Below are positions 25,480-37,400 of a DNA stretch of 43,934 bases, piece by piece (within the stretch, counting starts at the first letter, position 1; every line of letters starts with the position of its first letter). The stretch lies in assembly GCA_964550025.1 (NCBI GenBank), contig CAZJYI010000095.1, positions 1 to 43,934 on the forward strand. Direction: 5' to 3'. Origin of the DNA: CAZJYI01 sp964550025. GTDB lineage: Bacteria; Verrucomicrobiota; Kiritimatiellia; UBA8416; CAYOBW01. The translations under genes were made by a program, and so were the position numbers. The notes beneath the pieces were generated by a model. It was given only the letters and a program-made list of their open reading frames with translations, did no database searches and was not told the origin of the DNA.

Positions 25480-28400
25480 TTGAGAATCGAATCCGCCGTT
25501 GTGTCGTTGGCCGTTCTGTGTGCTTCATCCGTTTCCTTGTCCATCGCTCAGGCCGACGGTCTGGTCATCAACGAGTTTGTCGCCATTAACGACGAATCGC
25601 TCCTGGACGCTTCCGGGAACAGTCCCGACTGGATCGAGATCTACAACGGGGCTTCCAGCAATATCAACCTCCAAGGCTGGTTCCTCACGGATGCTTCCTG
25701 GAACCTGACCAAGTGGGCCTTTCCCTCCAACGATCTCCTGCCGAACGGGTATCTCATCGTCTTTGCCGACAACTCGTCCGTGTCGCAGATCAACGGCGAG
25801 CTCCACGCCAACTTCAAGCTCGACGGCGACGGGGAGTACCTGGCCCTGGTGCGCACCAATGCCGCCGGCGCGACGATCGTCCACGAGTTCGCTCCCGGCT
25901 ACCCGGAACAGCATACCGACGTGTCATACGGGTTCGGTCCGGCCTCCGACTACCGCTACTTCGCGACGCCCACGCCCGGCGCCATCAACGCGGGCGGCGC
26001 ATCCGACTTCGTGGCCGACACCAAGTTCAGCCACGACCGCGGCTTTTACAGCAATGCCTTTTCCGTCACGATCTCCTCGGCGACCGAGGGGGCGGAGATC
26101 CACTACACGCTGAACGGCGACGACCCCACGACAAACAGCACGCTCTACACGGGCCCCGTCCACATCACCGGCACCACGACCCTGCGTGCCAAGGCCTTCA
26201 AGACCGGTCTCTACCCGACTGACATCGACACGCAGACCTATCTCTTTGTCGACGACATCATGCACCAGTCGCCGAACGGCGAGGCCCCCGGGCCGGACTG
26301 GCCGGACTACAACGTGAACGGACAGCAGATCGTCTACGGCATGGACCCCGACGTGTACGGCGATCCGCGCTACACCAATCTCATGGGCGACGCCCTGCTG
26401 GCCATTCCCTCCATCTCGGTTGTTACCGATCTGTACAACCTCTTCGACCCGTCCAAAGGCATCTACGTCCGCGCCGGGAACGACGGCATCAACTGGGAGC
26501 GTCCCTGTTCCCTGGAGCTGCTCAACCCGGACGGCAGCAAGGGGTTTCAGGTCAACGCCGGGATCAGGATTCGCGGCGGCTACAGCCGCAGTAACGGCAA
26601 CCCCAAGCACGCCTTTCGTCTCTTCTTCAGGCAGGAATACGGCGCCGGCAAGCTCAACTACCCCCTGTTTGAGGATGAGGGCGTGGACGCGTTCGACAAG
26701 ATCGACCTGCGCACGGCGCAGAACTACTCCTGGAGTTTTGCGTACGGCACGGCCAACACGCTGGTGCGCGACATCTTCTCCCGCGATCTGATGGGAGCGT
26801 GTGGCCAACCGTACACCCGGGGGCGGTACTACCACCTCTACCTGAACGGCCACTACTGGGGGATCTACCAGACGGAGGAACGACCGGAAGCCGCGTACGC
26901 GGCATCTTACATGGGAGGCGACAGGGAGGACTACGACGTCGTCAAGCCGCCGTCCCGCGGCGGACGTACCGTGTACGCCACCGACGGCAACCTGGACGCC
27001 TACCGCGATCTCTACGACATGACCATGGCCGGGTTCGACAGCAACGAGAGGTACTACCGCGCCCAGGGGCTGAACCTCGACGGTACGGTCAATCCCGCCT
27101 ACACCAACCTGCTCGACGTGGAGAACCTCGCCGACTACATGCTGGTCACCTACTACTCGGGAGACAAAGACGGCCCCGGCTCGCGCTTCACGACGATCAA
27201 CAACTTCTTCTGCATCTTCAACCGCGAGAACCCGGACGGGTTCAAGAGCATGGAGCACGACTCCGAGCACAGCCTGAATACCGGCGTCAACAACATGGTG
27301 ACCCCGCTCACTACGGAAGGCTCGCAGTGGCGCTACTTCAACCCGCACTGGCTCCACGAGCGGCTGGCGCTGAGCAACGAAGAGTACCGCGTTGCGTTTG
27401 GCGACCGGACCTACAAACACTTCTTCAACGACGGGTGCATGACGCTGGCCTCGACCACCAACATGTTCAGGCACAGAGCCGCGCAGATCGACATGGCCAT
27501 CATTGCCGAATCCGCAAGGTGGGGAGACGACAGCGACAAAACCGAGTCCCGGACGCCGAGAACAAAGGACAACCACTGGGTCCCGGCTGTCAATGCCGCC
27601 GTCAACTGGATGAACGGCCGGATCGCAACCGTCATCTCCCAACTGCGGTCCCAGGGCTGGTACCCGTCGATCGATCCGCCTGCGCTCAGCCGCCACGGCG
27701 GGACTTTCGGCGCCGCGTTCGACCTGACAATGAGCGCGCCGCACGAAATCTACTACACCGCCGACGGCAGCGACCCGCGCGAGGCGATCACCGGCAACGC
27801 CGTCGGGATCGAGTACACGAGCGCCGTTCCCATCGAACACACAGTGCACCTCAAGGCACGCGCGAAGAACGGAGACGAATGGAGCGCGCTCAGCGAGGTT
27901 TTTTTCTTTGCCACCAACCCCTCGCCCCTGCGGGTGACGGAAGTGATGTACAACCCGCGCGAGCCCCGGGGCAACGAGACGAATGCGGCCGCGGGCAACG
28001 ACGCGTTCGAGTTCATCGAGCTACAGAACACGGGGAGCCATACGATCGGGTTGGCCCGCACGCGGCTCACCGGCGGCATCGAATTCGATTTCACCGAGAG
28101 CGCCGTGAGCGTTCTTGCGCCGGGAGAGTGCGTGGTGGTTGTGAAGAACCGGGCGGCGTTCACCAACCGCTATGCGGGCCGGCTGCCGATGAAGATTGCC
28201 GGCGAATTCGAGGGTAACCTGGGCAACGGCGGCGACGAGGTGACGGTGGTCGACGGTCTCGACACGCGAATCAGCCTGCTCGCCTTCGACGACCGGCGGG
28301 GATGGCCCCCGGCCGCGGACGGGGCCGGACACTCGCTGGTGCCCCTGGTGCTGGACGACCAGCTCAACGGCGCCCTGGACTACGGCGGCCATTGGCGTGC

Positions 28401-31400
28401 CAGCGCTCACATCGACGGGTCTCCGGGCGAGGCCGACCCCGCTCCCGTGACCGACGTCGTCATCAACGAGATTATGGCCCATACCGACTACGATGATCCC
28501 GGGCACCCCGAGTATGACTCGAACGACTGGCTCGAGCTGTTCAACACTACGGCCGCGGGCATTACGCTGGCAGACTGGTATCTGAGCGATGACGAGGACG
28601 AGTTGAAGAAGTGGCAGATTCCCGCATCAAACGTGGTGGCCACGCTCGGCTGGATCGTTTTCGACGAAGTGACCGGCTTCCACAATCCGGTAGCGACGGG
28701 ATTCGGGCTCAACAAGGATGGTGAGGAGGTGTACCTCTCGTATCTGCCGGGCACGGCGGAGGACCGCGTCGCCGACTGCGTGCGGTTCAAGGGGCAGGAG
28801 CGGGACCGGTCCCTTGGACACCATGGCGACGGCAACGGCTACTGGTTCGCCCTGTTCCCCACGCCGGGGGCGGCCAACGCGACGCCGACGCAGGAGGTGG
28901 TGATCGGCGAGATCATGTACCACCCGAAGCCCACGGCGGATGACCCGGAAGACAACACGAACGACGAGTACATCGAGATCCACAACGTCGCCGCCGGTCG
29001 GGTCGACCTGTGGAACGGGGCAGGAACGTGGCGCATCGACGGCGGCATCGAGTACACCTTCCCGTCGAACAGCTTCCTGGCGTCGGGCGAGCGGCTTGTC
29101 GTTGTTTCGTTCAATCCCACCAACTCCGCCAGAATGGGCCGGTTCCTGAACGCCTACGGCCTCACCAACGGGGAGGTGCGGGTTCTTGGGCCGTATTCCG
29201 GGAAGCTGTCCAACCGCGGCGAACGTGTCGCACTGGAGCGCCCGCAGGCTCCCGATGTTGCCGGCGGCGACACGTCGTGGGTCATCGTGGATGAAGTCAT
29301 CTACTTCGACCAGGCGCCGTGGCCGGCGTCGGCCGACGGTACGGGGCGCCCGCTGCAACGCACGGCGGACCAGGGCGCCGGGAACGACCCGCGCAACTGG
29401 GAGGCCGGGTTCTGGGCATCGCCGGGGCTGGAGGGCGCGACGTTCCGGCTGTCGAGTCCCGAGTACGGCGACACCGTCCTGTTGGGCGCAACTTTCGATG
29501 TGTCCGCGGCCATCGACCCGGCCGCCGTCAGCGGCACGGTTCGCCACGTGGAGTTCTTCATGGACGGCGGCAGCATCTGCCTGGACACGAACGAGCCCTA
29601 TGGCTGCACCATGCCTCCCGTCGCCGAGGAGCGCGGCTACTCGCTGACGGCGACGATGGTCGACGACGTCGGCGCGCACCCGTCTCGTGAAGTGATTGTC
29701 TACGGCTCGTCCGTCAACAACGGTGCGGTGTCCAACATCACGGCGGACAGCGCCGTGCTGAGCGGTTACCTCTCCAACGACGGAAGCGCGGAGGGGACCA
29801 TCTTCTGGGGTGAAACCCACCAGGGAACCAACCGGACGGCGTGGGCGCACGAGATCAGCCTGGGACGCCGGACCGGCGGCTTCTCCGCGCCCATCGCGGG
29901 ACTCCTCGCCAACAAGGTCTACTTCTTCCGCTGCTACGCCACAAACCGGTACGGTGCGGACTGGGCCGCCGCCGCGGACCGCTTCACCACCGCGCAGCCG
30001 ACCGTCACTCTCAGCATCGCAGGATCGCCGTTCCTTGAAAACGGCGGTACGGCAACCGTCACCGCGCAGCTGGACATTCTGTCGGCGTCGAACGTGACCG
30101 CGCACCTGGCTTTTACCGGAGAGGCCGTTTTGGGCGCGGACTTTGCGGCGTCCGGCACGACCATCGTCATCCGGGCCGGCGATCCCTCGGCGGGAATCTC
30201 GCTGAGCGGGATGGATGACGCCGAGCTCGAGACGCCGGAGTCCTTCCTCGTCACCATCGACTCGGCCGCGAATGCGGCCACGGGGACTCCCGGCAGCGTG
30301 GCCGGCTCGGTCATCAGCGACGACCCTCTCATCGCCAACAGCAGCCCAACGGACATCACCGACAGTACGGCCACGCTGCGCGGGACGCTGTCGTACGGCC
30401 ATCTGGCCGACGTTGTGGTCTACTGGGGAACCGGCGACGGCGCCACCGACAAGGCCGCCTGGAGCAACGCCACTTCACTCGGCGCACTGCCGGAGGGGCC
30501 TTTCTCCCGGGGCGTCACGGAGCTGCACGCCAACCAGACGTACTACTACCGCTCCTATGCCACCAACGCCGGCGGGCACGCATGGGCCGATTCGACCACC
30601 AACTTCACCACGAGGCCGCCGGCCGTCTCCGTTGCGGACATCACGGTGACGGAAGGCGACAGCGGAACACGGGCTGCCGTCTTTAGCGTCCGTCTCTCCG
30701 CCCCCAGCGCCGTGGACGTATCGGTCGACTATGCGACGGCTGACGGCTTTGCATTGGCAGGCGTTGACTACACGGCGACCACCGGCACCTTGACCATCGC
30801 GGCCGGTCAGCCGGAGGGCGAGGTCGTCGTGACCGTCCGGGGGGACGCCGAGAGCGAATGGCCGTCCGAGGACTTCTTCCTCGACATCAGCGATCCCGCC
30901 AACTGCACGATCGCCGACAGCCGGGGCGTCGGCACTATCGCGGACGACGACGTGGATGTGTACCTGGTGGATTGGGTCTACAGGATGAAGATCACCTTTG
31001 GCGGCTACGACAAGGGCGAGAGGCTGAGCCGCTTCCCTGCGCTGGTGGTTCTCGATACCAATCTGCCCGATTTCTCGTACGACCTGTTCGAGTCGCCAAC
31101 GGGCGGCGATCTGCGGTTTGCGAACTCGAACCTGACGAGCCTGCTCAACTACGAAATCGAGCGGTGGGACACGAACGGCGAATCGCTGGTCTGGGTGCAG
31201 GTCCCCGAGCTCGCGGGAACCAACTCTCACATCTGGGTCTACTGGGGTAATCCTGCCGATACCAACCATCTGCCGTGCGTCACCAACGGCGCGACGTGGC
31301 CGTACCCGTACGAAAGCGTCTGGCACATGACCGAACCGAACGTGATCAACTCAGCCGGTGACAGCGACGGGACGGCAAACGGCAATGTGACCTCGGAGGG

Positions 31401-34400
31401 TTTGGTTGGCGACGGCCAGTTCTTCAACAACAACTACATCAGGATCGCCGACAAGAACGATGTGCTTCCCCACGACGAAGTGACCGTCTCGTGCTGGATG
31501 CGTACTTCCGGGGGGTGGCGTGACCAGTGGCAGGGACTGGTCGGTAAGGACGGCCGCGGGAACTACAACCGCGACTGGACGTTGCGGCGGCGCAGATACG
31601 CGAACTACGGGACGTTCCGGGTCACGGCGACCTCGGCCACCGACGACCCGAACGGCAGGACCGACCTCGGCGACGACGAGTGGCATTACGTGGTGGGCGT
31701 GTACGGCGGCGGCCGCCGGTACCTGTACGTGGACGGGGTCGAGGACCTCGAGGTGAATGACTCCGGCGCCATCGCGACATCACAGCAGAGAGTGTACATC
31801 GGGGGAGACTCGGGCGGGGGCCGGCGCCATCGCGGCTGGATCGACGAAGTGCGCATTGCCCACGAGGCCCGCTCCTCCAACTGGGTCTGGGCGGCGTGGA
31901 TGAACATGGCCTCCAACTCGGCCTTCAACACGATGGGCCGGGTCGAGTCCGTCGATCCCGACATGCCGTTCCAGTTCATGGTGTACGGGGCCACCAACGT
32001 GACGGACTCGTCCGCCTACCTGACGGCCAGGCTCACTTCAACCGGGACGGCGGAGACGGTCGTGTCCGCGCACTGGGGCCCCACCAACGGCGGCAGAGTG
32101 GCGGCAGACTGGGCGAACTCGGTTTCCTTCGGCGCGGTATCGGAGGCCCCGCCCGTCGACTTTTCCACCAACGTCACGGGATTGGCGCCCAACACGCCGT
32201 ATTTCTATGCATACCGCGCGGCCAACGCACACGGAACCAACTGGGTTTCGGCCGAGTTCTCGACCGCCGGGACACCGGCCGTGGCCAATACCGGCGGCGC
32301 CACCAACACCGGCCCCGGGCTGGCGACGCTGCACGGGAGCCTGACGAATGCCAGCGACGCGGTGGTGACGGTCTACTGGGGGCACGAGGACGGCGGCACG
32401 AACGCGACGTCATGGGCGGAAAGCGTTGCCGTCGGGAGCGTGGCGGGCAAGCACGCCTTTTCCACCGAGTTGAGCGGGTTGCTTTACGGCCTGGGCTACT
32501 ACTACCGCTGCTACGCCACCAACGCCTACGGTCATGATTGGTCCGAGAGTTCGACGCTGTTCACGGGTGGCGCCCCCCGCCCGCCCTACCTGCCGGGACT
32601 CCTGGCCGGCACCCTGCCCTCGGCGTGGGACCCGGCAACGCCCAACCCGGGAACGACCAACTTCCTCGGGCCGCACGCCGGTGCGACGCAGTCGTTCCCG
32701 CCATGGGGAGACAACACCACGTGGGTCTACACCGGGGAAGTGTACCTGAACGGCGGAACCTATCATTGGGCGGAGAACATCGACGACAACACGCTGCTGA
32801 AGATTGACGGGACCACGTACATCAACGATGCCGTCTGGAACGTTCCCGCCAGATCCGGACCGATCACCAAATCCGCGGGATGGTACGAGATCGAGGTCCG
32901 TTTCGGAAACGGACGCGGCGGCGCGGGTCCGGTTGTCAACAACGGGTGGACCCGAACCAAGGGCTTTGGCTACAACATCGACGGGAACAACTCCAACCAG
33001 GGCGGCGACTACACCTACCCGGAAGACGACGGGAACATGACGATGTTCCGTCACTCGAACACCAACCTCGGGGCCGGCACGCTGGAGCTGGGCATCGAGA
33101 ACGGGCCGGCGACCAACGTTACCCTGGGCTCGGCCCTGCTCACCGCGACCCTGGCGGCATCCGGCTCCGTGTACGACGTATGGGTCTATTGGGGCGACGA
33201 GGACAGGGGCACCAACACGACCTGGGACCATTCCGCGTTCGTGGGATCGTTCACCAACCGGACCGCGGCGATCTCGCACCCCCTGGCCGGTCTGTCATCC
33301 GATGCGACCTACTACTACTCGTTCCGCGCCACCAACGTCATGGCCGACAGCTGGGGCGATCCATCGCGGTCGTTCACGACCCCCATCGACACCAACCAGT
33401 GGTCGCGACGGATGGAAGTCACGTTCGCCGGGTACGACCGTGGCGCAACGCTGAGCGACTTTCCCGTGCTTGTCGTGTTCAATACCGACATTGCGGGATT
33501 CTCCTACGATCAATTCGCCTCCTCAAGCGGCGACGACCTGCGCTTCACGGAGCCGGACGGAACCCTTCTGAACCACGAAATCGAGAAATGGGATGTCGAC
33601 GGCGATTCCCTTGTCTGGGTGCGGGTGCCGGGATTGGAGGGGACGGGCGCGGACAGCATCCTGGCCCACTGGGGCAATGCCGTAGCCGGCGCGCCACCCC
33701 CCGCCACCAACGGGGCCGTGTGGGCCAGCGGCTTTGAAGCAGTCTGGCATTTCTCCGAGTCCAACGGCACATCAACGGCGGATTCGTCGGGCAACCGGTA
33801 CCACGGCACACGCCTGGGCGACGCGGCCTTCACCAGCGGCGGGATGCCGGGCAACGGTATGCGGTTCGGGGGCGCCTCGGGCTACGTGGACGCCCCGGAT
33901 GGGTTTGCCGATTTCAGGGGTGGCATGACCGTGTCCGCCTGGGTCAAGACGGATGATTATACGGGGAATTGGACCCGCATCATCGACTTCGGAAACGGCC
34001 CCGGCGTTCAGAACATCTTCTTTGCCAGGGAAACGACTTCGGATGACTGGCGCTTTGACATCCGCAACGGTATTGCCCCGGGAAGTTCGGCCCTTACGGC
34101 CTACAACGTGGTCGAACTGGGGCAGTGGCAATACGTGTCGGCAACCATTGCCGACGACGGTGTGCATACGGCTGCGTTCTACGTTGACGGCGAGTCGGTC
34201 GCATCGGGGACGGTCACCCTTCCGCCTCTCGTCACGAGGGTCAACAACTACATCGGCAGAAGCAACTGGGGCAACGACAGCTTCTTCAAGGGCGCCATGG
34301 ACGAGCTCCGCCTGTCCTCCAGAGCCCGGTCCGTCGACTGGGTGTGGGCCGAATGGCTGAACATGGCTTCGAATGCCTCCTTCTGCAGCTTCGGCCCGGT

Positions 34401-37400
34401 AGAGCAGAGGGCGAGCACATCGCTGGCCAACCTTGCCGCCACGGATGTGACCGCGACGTCGGCCACACTGCAGGGGGTACTCACCACGACGGGTGGCGTG
34501 TATGACGCGTACGTCCACTGGGGGCAGACGGACGGGGGAACGGCCACGGGTCTCTGGGCAGAGACGGCTTTCATCGGGACCTGCACCAATGGCGGTTCCA
34601 CCAATCTGCGTCACACGGTGACCGGCCTCGTTTCCGGCATGACCTACCACTACACCTTCCGCGCCCAGGGCAGCGAGACCAACCTGTGGGGGACACCGGA
34701 AAGCAGTTTTGAAACGATGGGCCTCCCCGTTGTCAGCAACAGCCTGCCCACGGACATTACCGCCAATTCGGCAACCCTTGGAGGGGTACTCACAAAGGGC
34801 AGCGGCGCGCAAGCGATCGTGTACTGGGGGCTGACCGACGGCGTCACGAACTCGGGCGCCTGGGCACACGCGACCTCGATCGGCGCGGTGTCCGCGGGAC
34901 CGTTTGGTACGAACATAGCGCTACTGGCGGGCGGCGCCTACCACTACCGCTGCTATGTGACCAACGCGTACGGCCACGACTGGGCCGACTCCACCGCGCG
35001 GTTCTCGACTCCGCCGGCGGCTGTTTCGGTCGCCGACGCCGTTGTGCGCGAGGGCGACAGCGGCGTGACCCAGGCCCACTTCGCCGTCACCCTCTCCGCT
35101 CCGAGCGCCTCCAACGTGACCGTGCGCTTCGCCACCTCCAACGGCACGGCGGAGGCGGGGGCAGATTACGCGGCCACCAACGGGATACTGGCGATACCTG
35201 CCGAAGCATCGGGGGGGCAGATCGAAGTCACGGTCTTTGGCGACACGGTGGACGAATGGCCTTCCGAAACGTTCCACCTGGCGCTGCACAACCCAAGCAA
35301 CGCGACCATGGCCGACGACCGGGCGGCGGGCACGATCGAGGACGATGATATCGATGCCCACCTGGCTGAATGGCCGTTCAGGACGAAGATCACATTCAGC
35401 GGCTACGAGGGGAGCGACGTCCTGACCAACTTCCCGGCGCTGGTGAGGCTGGGCGCCCACATCAACGGCTTCAGCTATGGCGGCTTCGCTTCACCCACGG
35501 GCGCCGATATGCGATTCAGCGATGCCGGGCTCACGGCCCTCCTCAACTATGAAGTCGAACGCTGGAGCCCGGCGGGCACGTCGCTGGTCTGGGTCCAGGT
35601 TCCGGAGATCTCGGGAACCAACACGCACATCTGGGCCTACTGGGGTAACGAAGCGGCAGGTGCTGTTCCGCCGTCGTACACGCTCAACGGGGCAGCGTGG
35701 TCCCAGGACTATGCCGGCGTCTGGCACCTGGCGGAGACCAATGCGGCGGGTCCCTATGACGACAGCTCGCCGCTGGCCAACGCCGCCACAATCGGGGGAA
35801 CACCGGACAATGCCGCCGGCGTCGTCGGGGCAGGCAAGTACTTCCACAACAGCGTCGAGTACATGCGGACCATACAATCCGTTCCTATTGTCGGGAATGC
35901 GCCGCGTACGGTCTGTGCCTGGATTCGGCCGGAAAGCGGTGAGCAGCACGGGCACTTCCTCAGCCTGGGCGCCAACAGCCAACCGTACGGCGTGCTCAGC
36001 CCGTTCACGACCGGTACCCGGCTGGGGGTGTGGTGGGGGCAGGGCGACGCGTGGTTGTCGAGCCACTACATGGTCGCCGAGGCCTGGCAGCACATCACCG
36101 TGAGCCACGACGGCGACACGGCGCGCGTCTACGTGAACGGGCGCCGGACCGACGCCGTTGGCGTCTCGCTGGACACCGTCCTTGCCCAGGCCGAGCTGGG
36201 CAGCAGCGGGTGGCAGAACCATGCGGGTACGCACCGGTTCACCTCGGACGAGTTCCGCGTCTCAACAGTGGCCCGCCGCCCCGACTGGATCCACGCCGTC
36301 TGGCTCAACCAGCTGTCCAACGGAGTATTCAACAGTCACGGTCCTGTCCTGAGCGACGTGCCCGCCATTCTCAACCTGCCCGCCTCCGACCTCACGGCGA
36401 CGTCGGCTTCGTTCAACGGCGTGCTGGTCTCGACCGGCGCGTCGCCGGCCAGCGTCTCGCTCTACTGGGGAACGAGTGACGGCGGAGCCGACCGTTCGGC
36501 GTGGGCCCATACCAACGACTTCGGCCCACAGACCGGCCCCACCCCGCTGGCGCTGAGCACCAACATCTCCGGCCTGACGGACCAGACGACGTACTACTAC
36601 CGCTTCTCTGCGACCAACGCATCCGGTGCATCCATGGGCACGCCCTCCCAGTCCTTCACCACACCCTCACGCCTGCCCGCTATCGTCAATGACGCGCCCA
36701 CACTTGAGGACGGAACGTCCATGACGCTCAACGCCACCCTGACCGCCACCGGCAATGCCCCGGCAACCGTCTACGTCTCGTGGGGCAGGGAGGACGGCGG
36801 CTCGAGCACCGGCCTCTGGCAGCACACGGTTCTGGTCGGAGCGTGCACGTCGGCTCCACCGGCAGCGTTTCATGCGCGCTTCTCCGGGTTGACGCCGCGG
36901 ACCACCTACTTCTATCGCTTCCACGCCGCCAATGCGTTCGGCCGGGCCTGGGCGCCTGCCACTCACAGCGCTACGACCCCCGACTACGTGAACATGACGC
37001 TCATCGCGGCGGGCTCGCGCTGGCGGTACGAGGACAGCGGGACCGAGCCCGGTACCGCGTGGCGAGACCCGTCCTTCGACGATGGCGCGTGGCCGGTCGG
37101 TCCTGCTCAGCTCGGCTTCGGCGACGGGGACGAGGCCACGACCAACGCAAGCGGCCACGTGACGACCTACTATCGTCACACTCTCGAACTGACCGCCGCT
37201 GACGTGACGGCGCTCGCCGCCGCCGAGACGCGCCTCGCGCTTCTGCGGGATGACGGCGCGGTTGTTTACATCAACGGCACGGAGGTCGAGCGCAGCAACA
37301 TGCCCACCGGCACGATCGACCACCTGGCAACGGCAACCAGCCGCGTGGACGGCGCCGAGGAAGACGTCTTCATCGAATACACCGTAGATTCCGGCCTCTT

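Noticed and set aside
25924..27849. Minus-strand open frame of 641 codons inside the giant gene
   Set aside because: It is the antisense shadow of the lamin-tail/CotH region, with no export signal or domain.
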